Shown here in pieces: positions 28,426 through 37,510 of a DNA stretch of 64,000 bases (position 1 is the first letter of the stretch; every line of letters starts with the position of its first letter). The position numbers and the translations under genes were made by a program. The notes under the pieces were generated by a model. It searched no databases and was not told the origin of the DNA. It saw only the letters and a program-made list of their open reading frames with translations. Source of the DNA: an uncultured Vibrio sp. (GTDB lineage Bacteria; Pseudomonadota; Gammaproteobacteria; Enterobacterales; Vibrionaceae); the NCBI RefSeq assembly GCF_963675395.1, contig NZ_OY776222.1, positions 1,364,001 to 1,428,000 on the forward strand, given 5' to 3'.

Positions 28426-29792
28426 TAATTGGTGCAGGTCCAGCTGGTATTCGATGCGCAGAAACATTAGTAAAACAAGGTATGAAACCCATAGTTGTTG
28501 ACGAACAGCAACAATCCGGCGGACAAATATACAAACGCCAGCCAAAGACGTTTAAACGCTCAGCGCAAGAGCTCTACGGGACTGAATATAAAAAGGCACA
28601 AGACGTTCATCAGGCGTTTGACGCAATTATTAATAAAATCACTTATTATGCCAATACCACTGTATGGGCGATTGAACACAAAACGCTTTATGTGCATCAA
28701 AATGATAAACCCCTAGAAATCAAGTTTGATTATCTCATCTTATGTACGGGCGCAACTGACCGAGTTTTACCAATTAATGGTTGGGAATTACCAGGGACGT
28801 ATTCTCTCGGTGGTGCTCAAATTGCACTAAAACATCAAGCCTGCTCAATTGGTGAAAAAGTCGCGTTTATAGGCACTGGCCCACTACTGTATTTGGTCGC
28901 TTACCAATACCTTAAAGCCGGAGCTAATGTTGCGGGCGTATTTGATACCTCGGATTTTTCATCTCGCGTTAAAGCGATGGATAAACTGCTGGCCAAACCA
29001 TTCGCTTTACTGACGGGCTTAAAAATGATCGCGGCTTTAAAGAAAGCTAAAGTTCCAGTAATGACAGGCATTACCCCTAAAGCTATCCGCGGTGATAATT
29101 CAGTAAACGGCCTAACCTTTGAGGATAACCACAATCAAACCGTAGAGATAGATTGTGACGCTGTGGCACTTGGCTTTCATATCAAACCTGAAACACAACT
29201 GGCAGACTTGGCAGGTTGCCAATTTAAGTTCGAGGAGACCAGCCAGTTATGGTTACCAGAAGTTAATGATCAGGGCGAAACTTCCGTAGATTACGTATTC
29301 AGTGCCGGCGATGGCTGCCGTATTCTCGGTGCAGATGCCGCTGAACTTTCAGGTCAAGTCGCTGCATGGTCAGTTTTAAATAAGATAAGCAACCTTAATA
29401 GTCAACAGCAAGAGCTTCACTCTAAGCTCCAGTCTCGTTTTAAACGTCTTAAACGATTTGGTGACGGTTTAGCACAAGCGTTCCCCTGGCCATCTCACCT
29501 TATCAGCAAGTTAATTGATGACACGGTTGTATGTCGTTGTGAAATGATCACGAAAGCTGAAATAAAACTCAGTGTAAACAGCAAAGAAGCGAGCGAAGTA
29601 AACCGCTCTAAGTCTTTCAGTCGTGTAGGCATGGGACGCTGTCAGGGGCGCTATTGTGCGCATGTTAACGCACAGATTATTGCAGATGAGAAGCAACAAC
29701 CGTTACAAACCAGCGGCAGACAACGATCTCAAGCGCCAGCCAAACCGATTCCTATTAACGTGTATGTCTCACCACAACAACAGGATGTATAA
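28404..29792 (+). CDS. FAD/NAD(P)-binding large subunit, HcnB/OoxA-like, with C-terminal BFD-type 2Fe-2S domain
   Basis: The 462-aa protein starts with a dinucleotide fold (VVIIGAGPAGIRCAETLVKQ) and has a second one near residue 150 (GEKVAFIGTGPLLYL). It ends with a four-cysteine [2Fe-2S] site, VVCRCEM followed by GRCQGRYC. This is the arrangement of HcnB and octopine/nopaline oxidase subunit A, which pass electrons from the catalytic subunit. GGAGGCCTT precedes the ATG. Confidence 0.87.
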   Translation: MENPRVVIIGAGPAGIRCAETLVKQGMKPIVVDEQQQSGGQIYKRQPKTFKRSAQELYGTEYKKAQDVHQAFDAIINKITYYANTTVWAIEHKTLYVHQNDKPLEIKFDYLILCTGATDRVLPINGWELPGTYSLGGAQIALKHQACSIGEKVAFIGTGPLLYLVAYQYLKAGANVAGVFDTSDFSSRVKAMDKLLAKPFALLTGLKMIAALKKAKVPVMTGITPKAIRGDNSVNGLTFEDNHNQTVEIDCDAVALGFHIKPETQLADLAGCQFKFEETSQLWLPEVNDQGETSVDYVFSAGDGCRILGADAAELSGQVAAWSVLNKISNLNSQQQELHSKLQSRFKRLKRFGDGLAQAFPWPSHLISKLIDDTVVCRCEMITKAEIKLSVNSKEASEVNRSKSFSRVGMGRCQGRYCAHVNAQIIADEKQQPLQTSGRQRSQAPAKPIPINVYVSPQQQDV

Positions 29793-29795
29793 ACA

Positions 29796-30947
29796 ATGAA
29801 TACAATAAAGAGTAAGTACGATGTAATCATTATCGGTGGTGGGTTCATGGGAGCATCAAGCGCGTTTTTTATGGCAAAACGTGGTTTGAAAGTTCTGCTG
29901 CTTGAACGGGACAAAATTGGCCAATATGCCAGTGGTGTGAATTTTGGCAACGTGCGCCGTCAGGGCCGCCATTTAAAGCAACTTGATCTTGCAAACCGTT
30001 CACTTTCTCTATGGAAACAGTTGCCTGAATTAATCGGTGAAGACCTCGAATTTATCCCCAGTGGTCACATGCGAGTCTGCTATCAGGAATCTAGTATTGC
30101 TCAGCTGGAAGCATACGCCAACGCTCCAGAAGCCAAAGAATTAGGAATACAGATACTTACGGGAAAACAGCTACGAGAAAAATTTCCTTATCTTGGGCAC
30201 GAGGTTGTAGCAGGTTCACTTGCTCCTTTTGATGGTCATGCCAACCCCCGTTTGGCAGCTCCGGCATTTGCTCGCGCTGCTAAAAAGTTAGGAGCAACCG
30301 TTTTAGAAGGAGTAGAAGTCACTACTATTGAAAAATCAAACGCTGGATTTTCAGTGTTATGCAAAACAGGTGAGAACTTCCATTCGGAGCAATTACTGGT
30401 AACAGCTGGTGCCTGGGGAGAAAAGTTATCCAATCAGATGAACGAATCGGTTCCGCTTTTTGCACGCGGGCCGCAAATGAGTGTAACAGAGCCTCTTCCT
30501 TACCGATTTAAAACCGTTATTGGCGTTTCAACTAATGTTACCGAAGAAGAGCTCTACTTCCGGCAGATACCAAGAGGCAACATCATCATCGGTGGATGCA
30601 ACCGTTCGATTCCTGATATGGAAACGCGCACTGTACAATTCGAACCTAAATCTCTGATTCTTCAGATGCAACAGATGGCTCGTATCGCACCAGAAATTGG
30701 CAACGTGAATATCATCCGGACCTGGAGCGGTATCGAAAGCTATCTCCCGGATTCACTTCCAATTATGGGGCCAAGCTCCACAACGGATGGCCTGTACTAT
30801 GCGTTTGGCTTTTGCGGACATGGTTTCCAGTTAGGTCCTGCTGTTGGCGATGTCATGGCAGAGCTAATCACAACCGGTTCTACCAGCACACATATAGAAT
30901 CCTTTAGTATTAAACGCTACACCGAAAGCTTAAAGAGAAGTGCCTGA
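29796..30947 (+). CDS. FAD-dependent catalytic subunit, HcnC/OoxB-like (DAO family)
   Basis: The 383-aa flavoprotein has IIGGGFMGASSAFFMAKRG at the N-terminus, SGVNFGNVRRQGR as the FAD contact region and GFCGHGFQLGPAVGD at the end. It is like HcnC, opine oxidase subunit B and sarcosine oxidase beta. With the preceding two subunits it should dehydrogenate a secondary amine or imino acid to an imine, which hydrolyses to an oxoacid or aldehyde plus an amine. Starts 3 bp after the previous stop. Confidence 0.87.
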   Translation: MNTIKSKYDVIIIGGGFMGASSAFFMAKRGLKVLLLERDKIGQYASGVNFGNVRRQGRHLKQLDLANRSLSLWKQLPELIGEDLEFIPSGHMRVCYQESSIAQLEAYANAPEAKELGIQILTGKQLREKFPYLGHEVVAGSLAPFDGHANPRLAAPAFARAAKKLGATVLEGVEVTTIEKSNAGFSVLCKTGENFHSEQLLVTAGAWGEKLSNQMNESVPLFARGPQMSVTEPLPYRFKTVIGVSTNVTEEELYFRQIPRGNIIIGGCNRSIPDMETRTVQFEPKSLILQMQQMARIAPEIGNVNIIRTWSGIESYLPDSLPIMGPSSTTDGLYYAFGFCGHGFQLGPAVGDVMAELITTGSTSTHIESFSIKRYTESLKRSA

Positions 30948-32122
30948 TGGATACAAAAGAACTGCTTAAACGACTGATTTCCTATGCAACCATATCATCC
31001 GAATCGAATCTGGAATTAATCTGTTTTATTCAGGGTATTCTGTCGTCGAAAAACATAGAATCTCAGTTGGTTTACAATCAAGACCAAACCAAAGCAGCGA
31101 TGTTTGCGACGATAGGCCCTAAAGACAAAGCTGGGATTTTGTTTTCCGGTCATTCCGATGTTGTGCCAGTAAAAGGCCAAAACTGGAATTCAGATCCATT
31201 TAACGCAGTGGAAAAAGAAGGAAAGATATTTGGTCGTGGTGCCTGCGATATGAAAGGTTTTATCTCATCCGCAATCAATGTCCTACTGGAGTTTTCTAAC
31301 AAAGAACTTTCACGCCCTATTCATCTGGCTATCAGTTTCGATGAAGAGCTTGGGTGCCTTGGCGTAAAAGACTTATTAATGCAGTTACAACAACTCAATA
31401 TCGAGCCTTATTTATGTATCGTGGGTGAACCTACCAACATGAATATTGCCACCGGTCATAAAGGAAAGACCGCATATCGGGCGCATTGCTGTGGTGATGA
31501 AGGTCATTCATCACTCGCACCCTTACATACCAATGCCATTTATCTGGCCTGTGATGTGATTTCTCATTTGCGTTCTATACAAGCAGATCTAATTGCCAAC
31601 GGTGCCCATGACGATGAATTCGATGTTCCTTATTCGACGGTTCATATCGGTACCATCAATGGCGGTCGTTCGCTAAATATTGTTCCGGGCCAATGTGAAT
31701 TTGAATTCGAAATCCGTCATCTACCTGAAGACGACATCGAAGGTCATTTAAATACTCTGTTTAGACAAGCTGAAAACCTTGTAAATACAACAAAACAGGA
31801 TAAGCCACATTCAAACGCCAGCATCCAATTCGACTGTCTGACCAATTACCCGGGATTGGATGCTGATAGAAATCATTCTTCAATAAAAGCTTTAGCCTCT
31901 CTAGCGCCGAGGGATACACAAGTTTTAAAAGTCGCATTTGGAACGGAAGGGGGTTTATTTTCTCAGTACCTTTCATCACCAGTTGTGATTTGTGGTCCGG
32001 GTTCCATAGAACAAGCACATAAACCTGATGAGTTCGTTACGTTATCTCAGCTAGAGCAATGTGACCAACTATTAAACAAATTCGTATTAGAAACATGCAT
32101 TCAACGGAGTGAACATGATTAA
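30947..32122 (+). CDS. M20-family deacylase, ArgE/DapE-like
   Basis: The 391-aa metallopeptidase has GHSDVVPVKG (metal ligand H69, catalytic D71), GRGACDMKGF (bridging D101), FDEELGCLG (catalytic glutamate near 133) and CGPGSIEQAHKPDEF with the last histidine. It resembles acetylornithine deacetylase and would hydrolyse an N-acyl or gamma-glutamyl amide bond of a pathway intermediate. One-base overlap with the previous gene and a short overlap with the next show a single operon. Confidence 0.88.
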   Translation: MDTKELLKRLISYATISSESNLELICFIQGILSSKNIESQLVYNQDQTKAAMFATIGPKDKAGILFSGHSDVVPVKGQNWNSDPFNAVEKEGKIFGRGACDMKGFISSAINVLLEFSNKELSRPIHLAISFDEELGCLGVKDLLMQLQQLNIEPYLCIVGEPTNMNIATGHKGKTAYRAHCCGDEGHSSLAPLHTNAIYLACDVISHLRSIQADLIANGAHDDEFDVPYSTVHIGTINGGRSLNIVPGQCEFEFEIRHLPEDDIEGHLNTLFRQAENLVNTTKQDKPHSNASIQFDCLTNYPGLDADRNHSSIKALASLAPRDTQVLKVAFGTEGGLFSQYLSSPVVICGPGSIEQAHKPDEFVTLSQLEQCDQLLNKFVLETCIQRSEHD

Positions 32123-33584
32123 TGAATCAGTAAAACAGCAGTTGTCTTGCAAAGAACTGCTAACAGATAAAGCTTACATTAATGGAACATGGTGTTATTC
32201 AGATGATGAAAAATCTATTGATATCATCAACCCTTCAACACAGGAAGTGGTAGCAACAGTTCCAGACCTTACCGATGAACAAGTCATTTCTTCTATCGAA
32301 TTGGCAGACGAGGCATGGAAATCGTTCAAAAAAACCAGCGCATCTGAACGCTCAAGCATGCTGATGAGATGGTATCAGCTCATGATGGATAATGCCGACG
32401 ATCTGGGCTTAATCATGACACTGGAACAAGGGAAACCACTACCCGAAGCAAAAGGTGAAATCACTTACGCAGCCAGCTTCATCAAATGGTTTGCTGAAGA
32501 AGCAAGACGAGTTCACGGCGAAACACACCAGAACCCTTCACCGACTCAACGGGTGATGACCATTAAGCAACCGGTTGGTGTGTGTGCAGCGATTACTCCT
32601 TGGAACTTCCCGGCAGCAATGATCACGCGTAAATGCGCACCTGCGATTGCAGCAGGCTGCCCTATCATTGTGAAACCAGCAGATCTTACCCCGCTAACTG
32701 CGTTGGCATTAGGTGTGTTGGCTGAAAAAGCGGGCATTCCAGCCGGTATTTTCAATGTGATTACGGGTGATGCTGCGAGAATCGGTAATCAACTCACAGC
32801 AAGCCCAACCGTACGCAAAATCACCTTTACCGGTTCAACGCGTGTCGGCAGCTTACTAATGGAGCAAAGTGCGCCGACCATAAAGCGACTTAGTTTAGAG
32901 TTGGGTGGTAATGCTCCATTTATTGTGTTTGATGATGCAGATATTCCACAAGCTATCACTGGTGTCATGGCGAGCAAATTCCGTAATGCCGGCCAAACCT
33001 GTGTGTGTGCAAACCGTATTCTTGTCCACGACTCTATTTATGAAAAATTTACTGAGGCTCTTATCAGTGCAGTATCAGAACTTAAAGTCGGTGATGGCCT
33101 TGAAGACGGTGTCACAATCGGTCCGCTGATTAACAAAGCTGCCGTTGAAAAAGTAAAACATCACATTGACGATGCTTTGGCAAAAGGTGCAAACCTGGTA
33201 CATGGTGAAATCCCGTCAGTCGACAGCCAGTTTGTTATTCCAACGATTATTACTGATGTAACAATCGATATGATTGTTTCTCAGGAGGAAACATTTGGTC
33301 CACTCGCTCCACTGTTCCGTTTTACTACTGATGAAGAAGCGATTCAGATAGCGAATAACACACCATATGGGTTAGGTGCTTACTACTATACACAAAACCT
33401 TAAACGTGCGTGGCATGTAGGCGAAGCGCTGGAGTTCGGTATGATCGGTCTGAACTCTGGTGTGATCTCAATGGATTCAGCACCGTTCGGCGGTATCAAG
33501 CAATCAGGTCTGGGCCGCGAAGGTTCAAATCTTGGTATTGACGAATATTTGGAAGTAAAAGCCTGGCATATGGGAGGCTTATAA
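32115..33584 (+). CDS. succinate-semialdehyde dehydrogenase-like aldehyde dehydrogenase
   Basis: The 489-aa ALDH has TPWNFPAAMITRK, GSTRVGSLL, LELGGNAP and the catalytic FRNAGQTCVCANR, matching the GabD/SSADH clade including the double-cysteine region. It would oxidise succinate or glutarate semialdehyde to the dicarboxylate. ATG 32115 is chosen over a GTG at 32109 because CGGAGTG is well placed before it. It overlaps the deacylase gene by 8 bp and is closed by a strong terminator. Confidence 0.9.
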   Translation: MINESVKQQLSCKELLTDKAYINGTWCYSDDEKSIDIINPSTQEVVATVPDLTDEQVISSIELADEAWKSFKKTSASERSSMLMRWYQLMMDNADDLGLIMTLEQGKPLPEAKGEITYAASFIKWFAEEARRVHGETHQNPSPTQRVMTIKQPVGVCAAITPWNFPAAMITRKCAPAIAAGCPIIVKPADLTPLTALALGVLAEKAGIPAGIFNVITGDAARIGNQLTASPTVRKITFTGSTRVGSLLMEQSAPTIKRLSLELGGNAPFIVFDDADIPQAITGVMASKFRNAGQTCVCANRILVHDSIYEKFTEALISAVSELKVGDGLEDGVTIGPLINKAAVEKVKHHIDDALAKGANLVHGEIPSVDSQFVIPTIITDVTIDMIVSQEETFGPLAPLFRFTTDEEAIQIANNTPYGLGAYYYTQNLKRAWHVGEALEFGMIGLNSGVISMDSAPFGGIKQSGLGREGSNLGIDEYLEVKAWHMGGL

Positions 33585-33594
33585 ATCCAAACTA

Positions 33595-33620
33595 TTAAGG
33601 GCATCATTTGATGCCCTTAA
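33595..33620. terminator. bidirectional terminator between the convergent aldehyde and hydroxyacid dehydrogenase genes
   Basis: An 11-bp perfect stem TTAAGGGCATC / GATGCCCTTAA with ATTT loop lies 10 bp after one stop and 4 bp from the other. The flanks are A/T-rich on both sides. Confidence 0.8.
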
Positions 33621-33624
33621 TTAA

Positions 33625-34557
33625 TTAGTATCCCTTTCTGCGGTCTATCAAACCTTCCGGCTTTTGCCCCTCTCGCCATTCAAGCAAGCTTTTCTCTAAT
33701 GATTCAAAACCTGACTCAGGACGAGTCACACCCGCTATATGTGGTGTAACCATCACCTTGGGATGCGTCCACAATTCACTCTCTTCTGGTAATGGCTCCA
33801 CTATCGCAACATCCAGAATTGCGTTGCCGATCTGACCACTATTTAACGCCTGAATAAGCTCCTCTTCAATAAGATGTTCTCCTCGCCCAATGTTAATCAG
33901 GCTGCATCCAGCAGGTAATTGAGAAAATAACTTTTTTCTCAATATATTTTTAGTATTTTCAGTTAGAGGAAGTACACACAATAAAATATCAAGATCTGAC
34001 AGGAACCTATTCAAGTTATTTTGATCATAACAACTCACTCCATCAATAGAGTGCAGTGATCTGGACCATCCCTTAAGGTGAAAATCGAAAGGTTTTAATT
34101 TCTCAATAATTTTAAGCCCTTGTTTACCTAATCCCATAATACCTATATGTGTATTTCTAGTTAGTTTGATGCTCAAGGGTTTCCACTGTTTAGCGCTTTT
34201 GCATTGTAAATAATCCAAAGCCCGACGGTATAACATGAGCACAGACATCGCAGCATATTCTGCTAACTGATTAGAAAGATCTTCATCAATCATACGTACT
34301 ACATCAACATGAGAAGGGATGATCGTAAAATCAATTTGATCAATACCTGCAGAAACTGTAAATATCGCTTTGAGGTTCGGCATTTTGCTAATGAGATCCG
34401 AAGTAAGTTTCCAGACAACTAGAACATCAATACTGGCAAGCTCAACCTCATCTGGCCAAACATGGAAATTTATAGTCTTATGATGCTTAGACATACTCTC
34501 CTGCCATATTCGCCCTCTTTTCTCTTCCGAGTAATATAAAACTTCAAGCGATTTCAT
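33625..34557 (-). CDS. D-2-hydroxyacid dehydrogenase, GhrA-like
   Basis: The 310-aa NAD(P)-dependent reductase has the nucleotide fold IGIMGLGKQGLKI and the catalytic set R in NIGRGEHL, E in VEPLPEE and H in TPHIAG. It resembles glyoxylate/hydroxypyruvate reductase A. In this cluster it may reduce an oxoacid such as glyoxylate released by the flavin dehydrogenase, which is inference. ATG 34557 follows AAGGAATTGTG. Confidence 0.87.
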   Translation of the reverse strand: MKSLEVLYYSEEKRGRIWQESMSKHHKTINFHVWPDEVELASIDVLVVWKLTSDLISKMPNLKAIFTVSAGIDQIDFTIIPSHVDVVRMIDEDLSNQLAEYAAMSVLMLYRRALDYLQCKSAKQWKPLSIKLTRNTHIGIMGLGKQGLKIIEKLKPFDFHLKGWSRSLHSIDGVSCYDQNNLNRFLSDLDILLCVLPLTENTKNILRKKLFSQLPAGCSLINIGRGEHLIEEELIQALNSGQIGNAILDVAIVEPLPEESELWTHPKVMVTPHIAGVTRPESGFESLEKSLLEWREGQKPEGLIDRRKGY

Positions 34558-34878
34558 CACAATTCCTTATCTAATTATTTCCATATTTTTATCAAAAAAC
34601 ACAATAACAACAATAGCAACACTATCGAAATCCGATAATAATTGGCAGTTGTTAAACAGAATATTTTATCCCTACGACTATGTTTAACAGCATACTGTAC
34701 CCACACAATAAAACCTGCCGTTTTGAATGCTCAAAACAGTTAAATATGGGTAATACGGTCTCGAATTAAGCGTCCTACGCCGCACAAAAATGTTAACTTT
34801 TTTAATATGCTCACTGTGTACTAATTAGCATCCATATGGTGAGCGTTGAAAATGTTTAAACTATGGAAAGGTATCAAT
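34558..34878. promoter_or_regulatory. divergent promoter region of hydroxyacid dehydrogenase and aminotransferase genes
   Basis: About 320 bp, AT-rich, no gene. It contains the inverted repeat at 34720-34737 described separately. An in-frame ATG at 34852 also lies here but is judged less likely than 34879 as the aminotransferase start. Confidence 0.5.
34720..34737. promoter_or_regulatory. perfect inverted repeat, candidate operator
   Basis: GTTTTGA-ATGC-TCAAAAC is a perfect 7-bp inverted repeat with 4-nt spacer, preceded by CC. It resembles the 18681-18696 element in sequence (CCGTTTT), spacer length and location between divergent genes of the same pathway. Confidence 0.45.
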
Positions 34879-36177
34879 ATGGACACTAGTAATCCTCGCT
34901 CTCAAAAATTGCTTTCAGAAAAAGAACTTCATGTACCAAGGGGGCTTGTTAACGCACACCCTATCGCTTTAGATACAGCAAATGGTGCAGAATTATGGGA
35001 TGTCGATGGCAATCGTTATCTTGATTTTGTCGGTGGAATTGGTGTACTGAACATTGGGCATAATCATCCAAATGTCACAAATGCCGTTGTAGAACAGCTC
35101 GCTAAAGTGTCTCACCCATGCGCTCAAGTAACCGTGTACGAACCGTATCTTGAAGTCGCTAAAAAATTGAATCAACTGGTTGGTAAGGGTGAAGACTACA
35201 AAACCGTGCTTCTTTCCTCTGGCGCGGAAGCGGTAGAAAATGCGGTCAAGATTGCTCGTGGATACACAAACCGTCCGGCAGTTATCTCCTTCAAAGGCGG
35301 CTTCCACGGTCGTACTCTGTTAGGTAGCACTCTTACAGGTATGAGTGCGCCCTATAAGCAGAACTTTGGTCCAATGGCTGGTGAAGTTTACCATGCGACC
35401 TACCCTAACCCTTTTTACGATATTTCTATAGAAGATTCACTGACTTCAATTGAAGACATCTTCACATGTGACGTCACTCCCGATCGCGTTGCAGCGATCA
35501 TCGTAGAATCAGTACAAGGTGATGGTGGCTTCCTCGCTCCGGAAAAAGAGTTCTTCCAAAAACTACGTGAAATAACCACTCAACATGGCATCGTCCTTAT
35601 CATGGATGAAATTCAGGCTGGCTTTGGTCGCACAGGTAAAATGTTTGGCTTTGAACACTCAGAAATCCAACCTGATATCGTGACTACAGCTAAAAGCTTA
35701 GCTGGCGGTTTCCCTCTTTCAGCGGTTGTTGGTAAAGCTGAAATTATGGATGGCCCGAAACCAGGTGGCTTAGGTGGTACTTATGGCGGTAATGCGATTG
35801 CCTGTGCAGCAGCATCTGCTGTAATCGATCTTTACACTAAAGACGATTCTTTACTTTCAATGGCTAGACAACGTGGTCATTTCTTCCGTGAAGGTCTGAA
35901 TGCGATTGAATCGAAATTCTCTAACGTCGCTAACGTACGTGGCCTTGGCTTCATGCTGGCTATCGAAATCGTCTCGGATACAAATACCATCGATGACAAT
36001 GCAAACCTCACGCAGGCAGTTATCGATGAATGTCGTGAGCAAGGTTTAGTGGTCATTAAGTGCGGTACATATCGCAACGTAATTCGTTTCTTACCACCAA
36101 TCAACACGTCCGAACAAATACTAACAGAAGCTCTAGGTATGCTAACTAAAGCTTGTGAAAACGTTTTTAGCAAATAA
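34879..36177 (+). CDS. class-III PLP aminotransferase, GabT-like
   Basis: The 432-aa enzyme has SSGAEAVENAVKIAR, the PLP-contacting MDEIQAGFGRTGK and the Schiff-base lysine in TTAKSLAGGFPLSAV. It is closest to 4-aminobutyrate/5-aminovalerate transaminases, which make the semialdehyde that a GabD-like enzyme oxidises. ATG 34879 has GGAAAGG upstream; ATG 34852 would add nine residues. It probably supplies the semialdehyde for the enzyme at 32115. Confidence 0.9.
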   Translation: MDTSNPRSQKLLSEKELHVPRGLVNAHPIALDTANGAELWDVDGNRYLDFVGGIGVLNIGHNHPNVTNAVVEQLAKVSHPCAQVTVYEPYLEVAKKLNQLVGKGEDYKTVLLSSGAEAVENAVKIARGYTNRPAVISFKGGFHGRTLLGSTLTGMSAPYKQNFGPMAGEVYHATYPNPFYDISIEDSLTSIEDIFTCDVTPDRVAAIIVESVQGDGGFLAPEKEFFQKLREITTQHGIVLIMDEIQAGFGRTGKMFGFEHSEIQPDIVTTAKSLAGGFPLSAVVGKAEIMDGPKPGGLGGTYGGNAIACAAASAVIDLYTKDDSLLSMARQRGHFFREGLNAIESKFSNVANVRGLGFMLAIEIVSDTNTIDDNANLTQAVIDECREQGLVVIKCGTYRNVIRFLPPINTSEQILTEALGMLTKACENVFSK

Positions 36178-36192
36178 AAAGGCAACAATAAT

Positions 36193-36256
36193 GCACAGAG
36201 ATGATTCCGCCGAAGTTGAGCTTATGATTTGCGCTCCATGTCGGTGCACTCTGTGC
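36193..36256 (+). repeat. 8-bp inverted repeat before the HAD gene
   Basis: GCACAGAG (36193-36200) and CTCTGTGC (36249-36256) are perfect complements separated by 48 nt, between the aminotransferase and HAD genes. It could form a leader hairpin or be a regulator site. Confidence 0.35.
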
Positions 36257-36288
36257 GTTATAGTGCACATCCAGCAAGGAAGATAACC

Positions 36289-36939
36289 ATGGTTACCACA
36301 CAATTCAGCACTATTGTTATTGATTGTGACGGTGTTTTAGTCAATCACTGTCAGGGGATTTTGGGGAAAATTAATGAACTCCAGCAGAATCTATCGCAAG
36401 ACATACCGTTTCAGCAATCACTCATCCATCAGTATTTAAATCACTATTATTCACTTTCTAGTTCACTAGATGCGAATGGGTTCTGTGCCTCACATTGTTT
36501 TACATTTCAAAACATTATGTCAGGTATAGGCGTTAAAACGTCATGGAAAAAAACCTTTCAGTTTGGTCGCAACATGCGATACTGGCCCATCTATGAAGAC
36601 TCTTATGGTGCCTTACAATATTTTAAAAAGTTTTTCCGAGTTTTCGTCCGTTGCGACCGCGAGCCAGAAGATGTAGCAGACCTGATTAAAAGCCTTGGTA
36701 TTGACCACTCTGAAATAATCATAAGAGACTATAATAATCAAGGACTTAAAAATGAATTGCTGCGTAAAGGAGAGAATATCGAATCTTGCCTGTTGATAAC
36801 AACACCGCGACTGGCTGAACTAACAGAATTTCCTAATGTTCAGGTCATTCGCCGTTCAACCATTTTCAGTCATAACGACCCAGGCCAACGTTCTCTCGCA
36901 CGATTAGTATTTGACCACCAAGATCACCTCCGTAGTTAA
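36289..36939 (+). CDS. HAD-superfamily hydrolase of unknown substrate
   Basis: The 216-aa protein has HAD motif I IVIDCDGVLVN with the D-x-D pair near residue 13. The rest is divergent: the usual motif II and III are not clear, with HSEIIIRDYNNQGLKNELL toward the C-terminus. ATG 36289 follows AAGGAAGATAACC. It lies between the aminotransferase and the Lrp regulator. Phosphatase or dehalogenase activity cannot be decided. Confidence 0.65.
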   Translation: MVTTQFSTIVIDCDGVLVNHCQGILGKINELQQNLSQDIPFQQSLIHQYLNHYYSLSSSLDANGFCASHCFTFQNIMSGIGVKTSWKKTFQFGRNMRYWPIYEDSYGALQYFKKFFRVFVRCDREPEDVADLIKSLGIDHSEIIIRDYNNQGLKNELLRKGENIESCLLITTPRLAELTEFPNVQVIRRSTIFSHNDPGQRSLARLVFDHQDHLRS

Positions 36940-37021
36940 TGGCATTAAATGTGCATTATGTTTCTTGGATTCAAGTACTAAGTTTGATAACGTCAGATGT
37001 CAAATACTAAAAGGTATAGCT

Positions 37022-37510
37022 ATGAACTCGGAAATGAGACTCGACAGAATCGATATTAATATACTGACTCAGCTACAAAAAAATGGACGGATGACCAACG
37101 TTAAGCTCGCCGATGCTGTTGGTCTATCAGCCAGCCCATGTTTACAAAGAGTGAAACGACTCGAGCAATGTGGCTTTATTAAGAACTATAAAGCCTTCCT
37201 GAACATTACAAAAATAACAGAGTACGTAACCGTTTACACAGAAGTGTATTTGAACGGACATAAACGAGAAGATTTCATTAAGTTTGAAAGTAGTATGAAA
37301 AATGTCGATGAAGTTATGGAATGTCACCTTATTAGTGGTGGTTATGACTATTTGGTAAGATTTGTCACTCGCAATATCACTCATTATCAGGAAATTATTG
37401 AGAAACTGGTCGATAGTAATATAGGGATATCAAAATACTTCAGCTACGTGGTGATTAAATCCCCGGTCGTGAAAGATGATATCCCATTACAAAAACTACT
37501 CGCTTATTAA
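37022..37510 (+). CDS. Lrp/AsnC-family transcriptional regulator of the catabolic cluster
   Basis: The 162-aa protein has the Lrp helix-turn-helix (LDRIDINILTQLQKNGRMTN, then LADAVGLSASPCLQRVKRLE) and a RAM/AsnC ligand domain (ECHLISGGYDYLVRF). ATG 37022 follows AAAAGG. Lrp-type regulators usually sense an amino acid and control adjacent catabolic genes, so this is the best candidate regulator for the 16.4-37 kb island and for the inverted repeats at 18681 and 34720. That link is inference. Confidence 0.88.
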   Translation: MNSEMRLDRIDINILTQLQKNGRMTNVKLADAVGLSASPCLQRVKRLEQCGFIKNYKAFLNITKITEYVTVYTEVYLNGHKREDFIKFESSMKNVDEVMECHLISGGYDYLVRFVTRNITHYQEIIEKLVDSNIGISKYFSYVVIKSPVVKDDIPLQKLLAY

